From positions 496,001 through 560,000 of the forward strand of contig NZ_CP170736.1 in assembly GCF_046115505.1 (NCBI RefSeq): a stretch of DNA of 64,000 bases, given 5' to 3'. This DNA is from Dellaglioa kimchii. Lineage in GTDB: Bacteria > Bacillota > Bacilli > Lactobacillales > Lactobacillaceae. The notes beneath the pieces are model-generated. The model did not search any database and was not told the origin of the DNA. It was given only the letters and a program-made list of their open reading frames with translations. Positions 25,099-33,502 of this stretch are shown here, in pieces. The translations under genes were made by a program, and so were the position numbers. How positions within the stretch are numbered: position 1 is the first letter of the stretch; the number at the start of each line of letters is the position of its first letter.

Positions 25099-27305
25099 GG
25101 AATTGCATCCTCCCAAACTTCTTTGGCTTCAGAAGTTGTAAGAGTTAGCTTACTCTCTTTTGTTGTCACGTTGATTAATTGATTTGCTGTAACACTGCCA
25201 ATTTTTTCTGCAGTTTGATTCATTAAATTTTCAAAATCTGTCTTATTTTCTGATTTAATCGATAAAATGAATCGTGATTGTGATTCTGAGAAAAGTTGCG
25301 AATCTGTCATATTTACATTAATATCAATGCCTAAATCGTTTTTAAATACGGATTCACTTAAAGCAATGGCTAGACCACCTTCAGATAAATCATGCGCACT
25401 TTCGACTAAACCAGATTCAATAGCTTCTAAAACTAACGCTTGGGTACTTTGTTCAGTCTTTAAATCAAAATGTTTAATATCTCCGGAAATCTCATTGGTA
25501 ATCATTTTCTGAATTTCTGAACCATTAAAGTCATTATAGGTTGTACCCACTAAATAAATTAAATCATTAATATGTTTAAAATCTTGTGTTGTTATGTTTT
25601 TAACATCTTTAATTAAGCCAACCATTCCAATCATTGGCGTTGGATAAATCGCTTGTTCATTAAATTCATTATATAAAGAAACATTACCAGAAATAACAGG
25701 TGTATTAAATATGTCACATGCTTCAGAAATACCGATAGCACTTTGATCAAATTCCCAAAAAATTTCTGGATTTTCAGGACGTCCATAATTTAAGCAATCT
25801 GTTATAGCAAGTGGTTGTCCACCAGATGCCACTATATTACGCGCTGCTTCAGAAACAGCAATTTGACCACCAACCTTAGGATTCAAGTAAATATAACGCG
25901 CATTACAGTCTGTTGTCATTGCGAGTGCCTTATTAGTTTCTCTAATTCGAATAACACCTGCATCACTACCAGGTCTAACCACTGTATTGACTTTAACTTG
26001 CGAATCGTACGTTTCGTACAATGATTTTTTTGATGCAATTGTTGGTTGTTGTAACAAATCTAGCCAAGTTTGCTTCGTATTTCCTATCTCGGGTATAAAA
26101 TCAGACTGCGCTTTAAATTCACTGATTCTTGCAGGTTCTTTTTGTTCCTTATGATAGACGGGTGCATCACTTGCTAAAGAATCAACGGGAATATTAGCAA
26201 CAATTTTTCCCTCATGTATTAAAACATAATCCGTATTTTCTGTTACATACCCGATATTAACGGCTTCTAAATCATATTTTTTAAATAAATTGATAACTTT
26301 AGTTTCAAATTCAGGTTTAATACAAAGAACCATCCGTTCTTGAGATTCAGATAACATCATTTCGTAAGCAGACATATTAGTTTCACGTTGTGGAACGTTA
26401 TCTAAATCAAGTACCATCCCCGATTTAGCTTTCGAGGCCATTTCAGCAGTTGACGAAACTAATCCGGCAGCGCCCATATCTTGAATACCAACTAACCAGT
26501 CTGAATGATCAAGAATAAGTTCAAGACAAGCATCCATTAATAATTTTTCCATAAATGGATCACCGACTTGAACAGCTGAGCGCTGTGTTTCTTTATCATC
26601 AGCAAATTCATCAGAAGCAAACGTTGCCCCATGAATACCATCACGACCCGTTTTAGCGCCAACATAAATCACTAGATTTCCATTACCTTTAGCTTGGCCT
26701 TTTTGAATATTTTTATGATCAATCAATCCAACACACATCGCATTTACTAATGGGTTACCTTCATAACAAGGATCAAATCCTATTTCTCCACCAACAGTTG
26801 GAATACCAATACAGTTACCGTATCCTCCAATACCAGCTACAATTTCTGAAACAAGATACTTAGTGTGCTCATTATCTAATTCACCGAAACGTAAACTATC
26901 AAGAAGCGCAATAGGTGTTGCCCCCATTGAGAAAATATCTCTGATAATACCGCCGACACCTGTTGCAGCACCTTCATAGGGTTCAACAGCTGAGGGATGA
27001 TTATGGCTTTCAGCCTTAAATACAACTGCTTTACCATCACCAATATCAATAACACCAGCACCTTCTCCAGGTCCTTGTAAAACTTGCGGTCCAGAATTTG
27101 GAAAATGTTTTAAAACGGGGCGGGAATTTTTGTAAGAACAATGCTCACTCCACATGACTGAAAATAAACCAGTCTCAGTGTAGTTAGGTTGACGACTTAA
27201 AATATCATCTTTGATTAACTTATATTCTGAATCAGTTAATCCCCAATTTTGATATAATTTGGTATCTTCAATTGTTTGCGCCGTTGGTTCTTGTTTTGTA
27301 ACCAA
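25083..27305 (-). CDS. purL: FGAM synthase subunit PurL
   Basis: The 740-residue small-type PurL works with PurQ and PurS to convert FGAR to FGAM. Signature elements are MWSEHCSYKNSRP near residue 50, FKAESHNHPSAVEPYEGAA near residue 92 (split family motif), GVGGIIRDIFSMGA, and AHDLSEGGLAIALSES near residue 640. The start is TTG at 27305, one base after the purQ stop, with GAGGGAG upstream; no ATG fits. Confidence 0.95.
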   Translation of the reverse strand: MVTKQEPTAQTIEDTKLYQNWGLTDSEYKLIKDDILSRQPNYTETGLFSVMWSEHCSYKNSRPVLKHFPNSGPQVLQGPGEGAGVIDIGDGKAVVFKAESHNHPSAVEPYEGAATGVGGIIRDIFSMGATPIALLDSLRFGELDNEHTKYLVSEIVAGIGGYGNCIGIPTVGGEIGFDPCYEGNPLVNAMCVGLIDHKNIQKGQAKGNGNLVIYVGAKTGRDGIHGATFASDEFADDKETQRSAVQVGDPFMEKLLMDACLELILDHSDWLVGIQDMGAAGLVSSTAEMASKAKSGMVLDLDNVPQRETNMSAYEMMLSESQERMVLCIKPEFETKVINLFKKYDLEAVNIGYVTENTDYVLIHEGKIVANIPVDSLASDAPVYHKEQKEPARISEFKAQSDFIPEIGNTKQTWLDLLQQPTIASKKSLYETYDSQVKVNTVVRPGSDAGVIRIRETNKALAMTTDCNARYIYLNPKVGGQIAVSEAARNIVASGGQPLAITDCLNYGRPENPEIFWEFDQSAIGISEACDIFNTPVISGNVSLYNEFNEQAIYPTPMIGMVGLIKDVKNITTQDFKHINDLIYLVGTTYNDFNGSEIQKMITNEISGDIKHFDLKTEQSTQALVLEAIESGLVESAHDLSEGGLAIALSESVFKNDLGIDINVNMTDSQLFSESQSRFILSIKSENKTDFENLMNQTAEKIGSVTANQLINVTTKESKLTLTTSEAKEVWEDAIPCLMK

Positions 27306-27306
27306 A

Positions 27307-27981
27307 TTAACCCACTCCCTCTGTGTATGTCGTTAACATCGATTTAAATAAATTTAGGCCATCCGTTGAACCGAGTAATACTTCAATAGCACGTTCTGGA
27401 TGCGGCATCATACCAAGTACATTTCCACGTTTGTTAATAATTCCGGCAATATTATCGATACTTCCATTTGGGTTATCTTGATATCTAAAAATGATTTGAT
27501 TATTTTTCTTAAGAGTAGCTAATGTTTCGTCATCACAGTAATAATTACCCTCGCCATGAGCAATTGGTAATTCAATCGTCGTTTGCGTTTTGTAATCAGT
27601 TGTAAAACGCGTTTGATTATTAATAATTTCCAAAGTAACTGGCTTACAAATAAATTTAATATTTTTATTTTGGATTAATGCACCTGGAAGTAATTGCATT
27701 TCCGTTAACATTTGAAATCCATTACAGGTTCCAAATACTAGTTTACCTTCATCCGCAAAACGTCTCACTTCATTCATAATAGGCGATAAACTGGCAATTG
27801 CCCCACTTCTTAAGTAATCGCCGTATGAAAATCCACCCGGAAGTAATACACCATCAAAGCCATCAAGAGATTTTTCTGTATATGACACAAACTCAGCTTG
27901 TTCATGTAACCCATCCCGAATAGCGTGAAGTAAATCATAATCACAATTTGAACCAGGAAATACAACAACTGCAAATTTCAT
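27307..27981 (-). CDS. purQ: FGAM synthase glutaminase subunit PurQ
   Basis: The 224-residue class I amidotransferase provides ammonia for PurL. The nucleophile Cys is in FGTCNGFQMLTEM near residue 87, and the His-Glu dyad is in GMMPHPERAIEVL near residue 200. It sits between purS (2 bases) and purL (1 base) in the standard Gram-positive order. Confidence 0.95.
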   Translation of the reverse strand: MKFAVVVFPGSNCDYDLLHAIRDGLHEQAEFVSYTEKSLDGFDGVLLPGGFSYGDYLRSGAIASLSPIMNEVRRFADEGKLVFGTCNGFQMLTEMQLLPGALIQNKNIKFICKPVTLEIINNQTRFTTDYKTQTTIELPIAHGEGNYYCDDETLATLKKNNQIIFRYQDNPNGSIDNIAGIINKRGNVLGMMPHPERAIEVLLGSTDGLNLFKSMLTTYTEGVG

Positions 27982-27983
27982 GA

Positions 27984-28235
27984 TTAAGCCTCCACTTTTT
28001 CAAGTTCGTAACGATATTGCTCCATATTTGGATTAGCTAATAATTTATCACAAATCGCATCAATTTTTTGGTCTATCTCTAATTCAGTTGCTTCAACCTT
28101 TAACACAAAATATTTACCAACTCGAACGTCACTAACACCTGAGAATCCTAATCGGTTTATCGCTTCATTAACAGCTTGACCTTGCGGATCTAAAACTGAT
28201 TCTTTATATGTAACGTAAACTTTTACACTATACAT
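27984..28235 (-). CDS. purS: FGAM synthase subunit PurS
   Basis: The 83-residue protein bridges PurL and PurQ in the FGAM synthase complex. Family features include the N-terminal KVYVTYKESVLDPQG, the RLGFSGVSDVRVGKYF core and the C-terminal LLANPNMEQYRYEL. Its start codon overlaps the purC stop. Confidence 0.95.
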   Translation of the reverse strand: MYSVKVYVTYKESVLDPQGQAVNEAINRLGFSGVSDVRVGKYFVLKVEATELEIDQKIDAICDKLLANPNMEQYRYELEKVEA

Positions 28236-28948
28236 TATATGGCCTCATTTCGATTTTTTAGTCGGTTTAAAACATCTTGATATACTGGAATAATACTACC
28301 TTGTTTTTTTCTAAAAATATCTTTATCTAATGATTTATGTGTCTTTGAATCCCATAAACGTGCATTATCGGGTGAAAATTCATCTGCTAAAATAAGCTCC
28401 CCATGATACCGACCAAATTCAAGTTTGAAATCAATTAAATCAATATTGATGTCTTTAAATAATTTGTACAGTAGTTGATTAATCTGTAGTACTTGTTTCT
28501 TTATTTCATCCATTTCGATTTTAGTCGCAAAATTTAACGCAAAAATTTGTGACTCATTTATTCCAGGATCGTCTAGAGCATCATTTTTATAATAGTATTC
28601 AATAACTGGGACTGTTAATTTAGTTCCTTCAACTTGATCAAATTTACGAGCAAAACTACCTGCAATAGTATTTCGTAAAACAACTTCAATTGGAATCATT
28701 TCAACTCTCTTAACTAATTGTTCGGTTTTAGAAACATTTTCAATGAAATGTGTTTTAATACCATTTGCCATCAAATAAGAAAAAATAATATCAGATATTT
28801 GATGATTTAATAATCCCTTACCTAATATTTCTTCTTTTCGTTTGCCATTAAGTGCGGTAGCTTGGTTTTTGTATACCATTCTTAATACTTCTTCATCATT
28901 TGTTTGATAAACATCTTTAGCCTTTCCTTCATAAATCAATTGATCCAA
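28235..28948 (-). CDS. purC: SAICAR synthetase
   Basis: The 237-residue enzyme joins CAIR with aspartate using ATP. Motifs seen are LIYEGKAKDVY at the N-terminus, RNTIAGSFARK near residue 85, and DFKLEFGRYHGELILADEFSPD near residue 185 (read as DFKLEFGR and LADEFSPDNARLWD). The start is TTG at 28948 because AAGGGGG lies 8 bases upstream; the longer frame has no RBS. It is the first gene of the purCSQLFMNHD unit, with a PurBox-controlled promoter upstream. Confidence 0.94.
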   Translation of the reverse strand: MDQLIYEGKAKDVYQTNDEEVLRMVYKNQATALNGKRKEEILGKGLLNHQISDIIFSYLMANGIKTHFIENVSKTEQLVKRVEMIPIEVVLRNTIAGSFARKFDQVEGTKLTVPVIEYYYKNDALDDPGINESQIFALNFATKIEMDEIKKQVLQINQLLYKLFKDINIDLIDFKLEFGRYHGELILADEFSPDNARLWDSKTHKSLDKDIFRKKQGSIIPVYQDVLNRLKNRNEAI

Positions 28949-29003
28949 GTGAATAGCCCCCTTAAGAATAAAAAACATATAAAAATAGATTTTATAACTA
29001 AAT

Positions 29004-29098
29004 AGTTCGTTCTTTACAAATATAGTTTAACAATTACCATATGATATATCAAGGTAAAATACGATTATTTTTATATTATTTAAAACAAAAGTTCGTAT
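29004..29098 (-). promoter_or_regulatory. purC promoter with PurBox-like sites
   Basis: Minus strand: a PurBox-like ATACGAACTTT (around 29088-29098), then -35 TTGATA (29047-29052) and -10 TAAACT (29024-29029) with 17-base spacing. A second ACGAACTAT copy (29001-29010) lies near the predicted transcript start. The first box ends 40 bases from the -35, exactly as at purE. An alternative promoter TTGTAA-17-TATAAA lies at 28991-29019. Confidence 0.7.
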
Positions 29099-29104
29099 TA
29101 TGGT

Positions 29105-29144
29105 AAATAAAAAACCATAAAGCTATTAAAATAACTTTATGGTT
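29105..29144 (-). terminator. Terminator after purB
   Basis: AAACCATAAAG pairs with CTTTATGGTTT, followed by a T-run on the minus strand. It separates purEKB from the purC unit. Confidence 0.85.
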
Positions 29145-29155
29145 TACATATTTAT

Positions 29156-30451
29156 TTAAATGAGACCGATTCGTTCGAAAATAGCATCAACATTTCTAAT
29201 ATGATAATGATAATCAAAAGCATCATCTAAGTCTGCTTGAGTTAATGCAGACATTATTTGTTCGTCTGCTTCTAATAATGGACGGAACTGAATTTGCTGA
29301 TCCCAAGAGATCGCCGTCTTAGGTTGAATTAAATCATATGCAGCCTCTCTAGACATGCCACTATCAATTAATTTAAGTAAAACTCTTTGGCTGTAAATAA
29401 GACCAAAAGTACGATCCATATTTTTTTTCATATTTTCCGGAAATACTGTTAATTCTTTAACTATTTTTGTAAAGCGACGTAACATGTAATCTAATAAAAT
29501 AGTCGTATCAGGTAATATAATACGTTCTGCAGAACTATGTGAAATATCTCGTTCATGCCATAATGTAACATCTTCGAAGGCAGTGACCATATGTCCACGA
29601 ATAACACGCGCCAACCCTGTAATGTTTTCTGAACCAATTGGATTACGTTTATGCGGCATAGCTGATGAACCTTTTTGGCCTTTAGCAAAATATTCTTCAA
29701 CTTCTCGTGTTTCACTTTTTTGTAATCCGCGAATTTCTGTTGCCATTTTTTCAATAGATGTTGCAAGAAGCGCCATCTCAGAAACATAATTAGCATGTAT
29801 ATCACGTGGTAAGACTTGTGTCGATATTTCTTGAGGTCTAATTCCAAGATGCTCACAAACATAAGTTTCCACAAACATTGGGATATTGGCAAATGTTCCT
29901 ACTGCACCACTAATTTTTCCAGCTTCAACATCTAATGCTGCGTCATTAAATCGAATTTGATGCCGTTTCATTTCAGAATACCACAATGCAATTTTCAATC
30001 CAAAAGTCGTTGGTTCAGCATGCACACCGTGTGTTCTACCCATCATAACAGTATCTTTATATTCAACAGCTTTATCAGCTAAAACAGCCATAAATTCTTC
30101 AATATCTTTACGTAAAATTTCATTTGCTTGTTTTAAAATAGACCCGTAAGCTGTGTCAACTACATCTGTAGAAGTTAACCCATAATGAACCCATTTACGT
30201 TCTTCCCCTAGAGATTCTGAGACAGCTCTTGTAAAGGCAACAACATCATGCTTTGTTTCTTGTTCAATTTCTAAAATACGATCAATATCAAAACTAGCAT
30301 TTTTACGAATTTTTTCAGCATCTTCTGCTGGAACATGACCTAATTCAACCCAAGCCTCACTAGCTAATGTTTCAACTTCTAACCAAGCTTTATATTTATT
30401 TTCATCTGACCATATGGCACCCATCTCATCATTTGTATAACGATCAATCAT
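29156..30451 (-). CDS. purB: Adenylosuccinate lyase
   Basis: The 431-residue fumarase/aspartase-superfamily enzyme acts twice in purine synthesis, on SAICAR and on adenylosuccinate. The superfamily signature GSSAMPHKRNPIGSENI lies near residue 262, with the catalytic Ser in its loop; TSTDVVDTA near residue 90 and GRTHGVHAEPTTFG near residue 140 carry the catalytic His residues. Start ATG at 30451. It is third in purEKB, 15 bases after purK. Confidence 0.96.
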   Translation of the reverse strand: MIDRYTNDEMGAIWSDENKYKAWLEVETLASEAWVELGHVPAEDAEKIRKNASFDIDRILEIEQETKHDVVAFTRAVSESLGEERKWVHYGLTSTDVVDTAYGSILKQANEILRKDIEEFMAVLADKAVEYKDTVMMGRTHGVHAEPTTFGLKIALWYSEMKRHQIRFNDAALDVEAGKISGAVGTFANIPMFVETYVCEHLGIRPQEISTQVLPRDIHANYVSEMALLATSIEKMATEIRGLQKSETREVEEYFAKGQKGSSAMPHKRNPIGSENITGLARVIRGHMVTAFEDVTLWHERDISHSSAERIILPDTTILLDYMLRRFTKIVKELTVFPENMKKNMDRTFGLIYSQRVLLKLIDSGMSREAAYDLIQPKTAISWDQQIQFRPLLEADEQIMSALTQADLDDAFDYHYHIRNVDAIFERIGLI

Positions 30452-30466
30452 TTCTATCTTCCTCTC

Positions 30467-31597
30467 TTAATCCCAAATTTTCGTTTGATATACATCAATC
30501 TTAGCTTGCTCAATATTATCAGTTAATATCGTTACATGACCCATCTTACGATCTTGTTTTGCTTCATTTTTACCATAAAAATGGAAACGCCACTGACCTT
30601 CGTTTTGAATTTCATTTAATACTGGCTGGACATGTTGTCCCAAAATATTAATCATAATAGCATGACTTAACAACTGTGGTTTTAACATTGGTAAATTACA
30701 AATTCCTCTAATATGTGCTTCAAATTGTGATAAGGAACAGGCCTCAATTGTTAAATGTCCGGAATTATGTGGTCTAGGTGCAATTTCATTAACATAAACG
30801 CCACCTGAATCTGAAACAAAAAATTCAATCCCCATTGTTCCAACAGACAAACAATCATCAGCAATTTGACTTGCAATAATTTCAACTTCTTTTCTTGTCT
30901 CAATCGATAAACGACTCGGACAAGAACTCTCATGTAAAATATTATGACGATGCTGATTTTCAATAATCGGAAAAATACTTTGTTGGCCTAATTCATTTCT
31001 AGCAATGATGACGGACACTTCACGATCAAACTGAACAAAGCCTTCTAACACGCATGTTCTATTTTGAATCAATTTTTCCGCTTCAATCAAATCAGCACTT
31101 GTTTTTAAAATAACTTGTCCTTTACCATCATATCCGCCACGAATTGTTTTTAAAATTGATGGGTACCCAGTTATTTTAATGACATTTTCTAAATCATCAA
31201 AACTTTGTATTAGCTTAAATGGTGCGATTGGATAATTATGAGCTTCCAAAAATTGTTTCTCACTAATTCTATCTTGTGAAATACGCAGTGCAGTTGACCC
31301 TTGTGGAACATAGCAATATTGCTTTGCTGCATCAATCGTATCAGCATCTACATTTTCAAACTCAAACGTTAGTACATCACATATTTTTGCAAGATTTAAA
31401 ATAGCAATCTCATCATCATAATCTGCAATCACTTGTTCGTCTGCAACCTGAGCAGCTGGGCAATCTTTTTGCGGATCTAATATAATCACATGATAACCCA
31501 TTTCTTTTGCAGACGTTGTCATCATTTGTCCTAGCTGACCACCACCAATAATACCAATCGTTTGTCCCGGTAATATCCTTTTAATCAAGTAAATCAC
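30467..31597 (-). CDS. purK: N5-carboxyaminoimidazole ribonucleotide synthase
   Basis: The 376-residue ATP-grasp enzyme carboxylates AIR with bicarbonate to N5-CAIR, the PurE substrate. Motifs seen are TIGIIGGGQLGQMM at the N-terminus, TIRGGYDGKGQVIL near residue 150, and NEIAPRPHNSGHLTIEAC near residue 270. The reading frame opens with GTG at 31597, overlapping purE by 17 bases; a TTG at 31588 is also possible and neither has a strong RBS, so the start is uncertain by a few codons. Confidence 0.93.
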   Translation of the reverse strand: MIYLIKRILPGQTIGIIGGGQLGQMMTTSAKEMGYHVIILDPQKDCPAAQVADEQVIADYDDEIAILNLAKICDVLTFEFENVDADTIDAAKQYCYVPQGSTALRISQDRISEKQFLEAHNYPIAPFKLIQSFDDLENVIKITGYPSILKTIRGGYDGKGQVILKTSADLIEAEKLIQNRTCVLEGFVQFDREVSVIIARNELGQQSIFPIIENQHRHNILHESSCPSRLSIETRKEVEIIASQIADDCLSVGTMGIEFFVSDSGGVYVNEIAPRPHNSGHLTIEACSLSQFEAHIRGICNLPMLKPQLLSHAIMINILGQHVQPVLNEIQNEGQWRFHFYGKNEAKQDRKMGHVTILTDNIEQAKIDVYQTKIWD

Positions 31598-32066
31598 TAC
31601 TTTCCAAAGATTTTTGATGGAGTGATAATTGATACGATTTTAAATTATCTTTTATAGTTGAATCACTTAAAGCACAAATTTTTGCGGCAAGGATACCGGC
31701 ATTTGTTGCACCTGCTTTACCAATGGCCATAGTTGCTACGGGAGTTCCCGCAGGCATCTGAACAATTGACAGTAAGGAGTCTATTCCATTTAGCGCATGG
31801 GACTGCACCGGAACACCTACTACAGGGATGACGGTTGAAGCTGCAATCATTCCTGGTAAATGTGCGGCACCACCCGCACCAGCAATGATAACTTCATACC
31901 CATTTTTATCTGCACTTTCTGCAAATTTAATCATTTCTATTGGCATTCGATGTGCCGAAATAACTTTTTTATCATACTCAATATCAAGTTCATCTAATAA
32001 ATTAGCCGTAAATTTCATTGTGGTCCAGTCGGAAATCGATCCCATTACAATTGCTATCTTTGCCAT
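31581..32066 (-). CDS. purE: N5-CAIR mutase
   Basis: The 161-residue class I PurE converts N5-CAIR to CAIR. The N-terminal MGSISDWTTM and the SAHRMP motif (near residue 40, containing the catalytic His) are intact, as is AGAGGAAHLPGMIA near residue 65. GGAGG lies 6 bases before the ATG. It is the first gene of purEKB, with a consensus promoter and PurBox upstream. Confidence 0.95.
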   Translation of the reverse strand: MAKIAIVMGSISDWTTMKFTANLLDELDIEYDKKVISAHRMPIEMIKFAESADKNGYEVIIAGAGGAAHLPGMIAASTVIPVVGVPVQSHALNGIDSLLSIVQMPAGTPVATMAIGKAGATNAGILAAKICALSDSTIKDNLKSYQLSLHQKSLESSDLLD

Positions 32067-32093
32067 TCGATTACCTCCAAATTTAATAAACCT

Positions 32094-32168
32094 ATTCTAT
32101 CAACAACTCGGCGTTGTGTCAAAGCAAAAAAAGGACGAAATTAAAAAATAAATAAAAATAGTTCGTAT
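32094..32168 (-). promoter_or_regulatory. purE promoter with PurBox-like operator
   Basis: On the minus strand the -35 TTGACA (32117-32122) and -10 TAGAAT (32094-32099) are 17 bases apart. Upstream is the PurBox-like AATACGAACTAT (32157-32168), and an opposed CGAA core on the plus strand (32136-32139) lies 22 bases from it. The box is centred about 76 bases before the predicted start, the position used by the activator PurR of Lactococcus lactis. Confidence 0.75.
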
Positions 32169-32216
32169 TTTAATGGATATTTAGGCTGTTTCTCTTTTTA
32201 ATATTTCTTTTTTATA

Positions 32217-32252
32217 AAAAAATAAATGACACCTATTGGCATCATTTATTTT
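32217..32252 (-). terminator. Terminator of ebsA, overlapping its stop codon
   Basis: AAATAAATGA pairs with TCATTTATTT followed by a T-run. The 5' arm contains the TGA stop of the gene (32242-32244). Confidence 0.78.
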
Positions 32253-32634
32253 CCTTTTTAAGGTCCGTATATAATTGTAACTTGCTTCTAGAATTCAAAA
32301 CAACTGACTTTTTACTATTGGCTAAATAAAAAGATAGTCCAAATCTTCTTAATTTAACTTGTTTTATTGCGGAAATTTCAATTATTTCATTATGCTTTCG
32401 AATAACTTTAGTTAACTTAATATTTTTGTCGTCAACTATTAATTTACGATTCAAGATTTGAACAATTGATACAATAAGAAAAAGTATAAATAAAACAATT
32501 GTCCAAATTTGTAATGTTGTTATCTCTAACCATAATAATAAACTACCTAAAAATAAGCAGAACGTCCATGACCATAAAATAACCGTTTTAGCTAGCTCGG
32601 GTTGATAAAAATATGTTTTTTGATATTTTTTCAT
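32242..32634 (-). CDS. ebsA: EbsA family membrane protein
   Basis: The 130-residue protein has two hydrophobic helices (about residues 16-38 and 42-62) in a hairpin, then a soluble C-terminal domain with conserved basic patches (KQVKLRRFGLSFYL). Size, the opening YFYQPELAKT and this layout match the EbsA family of lactobacilli and enterococci, named from a proposed role in surface expression of the enterococcal binding substance; the molecular function is not established. The start at 32634 has AGGAG 9 bases upstream, which excludes seven extra codons in the open frame. Single gene. Confidence 0.7.
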   Translation of the reverse strand: MKKYQKTYFYQPELAKTVILWSWTFCLFLGSLLLWLEITTLQIWTIVLFILFLIVSIVQILNRKLIVDDKNIKLTKVIRKHNEIIEISAIKQVKLRRFGLSFYLANSKKSVVLNSRSKLQLYTDLKKENK

Positions 32635-32718
32635 GCTTATGATCTCCTCTAACACAATAAAATTATTCTTCTATATTTAAAGCTTAACATAATTGATCAG
32701 ATATTCTATATTTTTCCA

Positions 32719-32752
32719 TAAAAAAAGATGAAACCTTAAGTTTCATCTTTTT
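32719..32752 (-). terminator. Terminator after the nitroreductase gene
   Basis: AAAAAGATGAAAC pairs with GTTTCATCTTTTT around a 5-base loop; T-run follows on the minus strand. The A/T-rich flanks make it usable in both directions. Confidence 0.85.
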
Positions 32753-32758
32753 GAACTA

Positions 32759-33361
32759 TTATTTAATAACTAAGAATCTGTCATCATCTGACATGAAATC
32801 TTTATCTCCTGCTGCTGCTTCAATTGAACCAAATGGCATTTGTGCACGTAATTCCCAGTTTCCAGGGATATTAAACGCATTTTTAATTTCAGTATCAATA
32901 AGTGGATTATAATGTTGTAAACTTGCGCCAATACCATTTTCAGCTAATACTGTCCAAACACTTTGTTGAGCGCCGCCCAAACCTTGTTCTGCCCAAACTC
33001 TGAAGTTATCAGCATACAAAGCAAAATCTTTTTCATTTTGAGCAATAACATCAGTATCTATAAAGTATAATATTGTTCCAAATCCAGCACGGAATGTTGC
33101 AATCTTTTCTTGAGTTTTCTTGTATGCTTCAGCATTAGGAACTTCAGATTTAAGACGTTTTTCAACGATATCCCAAACCATATCTGAATTTTTACCAAAT
33201 AAAATTGCTGCTCTAATTGTTTGATTATTGAATGATGTTGGTGATTTTTTTATAGCATCTTCGATAACACCTGTAATTTCATCAGGCGTTTGACTTACTT
33301 TATCCCCTAAAGCGTAAATTGTACGACGTTGTTCCATAAGATCTAATAATTGAGTTTTCAT
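32759..33361 (-). CDS. Nitroreductase family protein (FMN-dependent)
   Basis: The 200-residue protein has the nitroreductase N-terminus (MEQRRTIYALGD, basic residues for FMN phosphate), SPTSFNNQTIRA near residue 40, and the C-terminal third WELRAQMPFGSIEA typical of the YfhC/YdgI-like group. Such enzymes reduce nitro compounds, quinones or other electron-poor substrates with NAD(P)H; the physiological substrate is unknown. The promoter area has an imperfect palindrome TTACT-N7-AGTAA (33405-33421) next to a TATACT -10 box, which may bind a regulator. Monocistronic, with a terminator on each side. Confidence 0.88.
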   Translation of the reverse strand: MKTQLLDLMEQRRTIYALGDKVSQTPDEITGVIEDAIKKSPTSFNNQTIRAAILFGKNSDMVWDIVEKRLKSEVPNAEAYKKTQEKIATFRAGFGTILYFIDTDVIAQNEKDFALYADNFRVWAEQGLGGAQQSVWTVLAENGIGASLQHYNPLIDTEIKNAFNIPGNWELRAQMPFGSIEAAAGDKDFMSDDDRFLVIK

Positions 33362-33455
33362 AATTAATTTCCCCTTCTCTATTTGAATAAACTTAGTATA
33401 TCACTTACTATTAATAAGTAAAGAGATAACACTTATTTTTTTTATCTTAAATAAA

Positions 33456-33490
33456 AAATGCTACCTAATCGTTGATTAGATAGCATTTAG
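33456..33490 (-). terminator. Terminator after the rRNA methyltransferase gene
   Basis: AAATGCTATCTAATC pairs with GATTAGGTAGCATTT around a 3-base loop, then a T-run on the minus strand. Confidence 0.88.
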
Positions 33491-33502
33491 ACTTATTATT
33501 TA

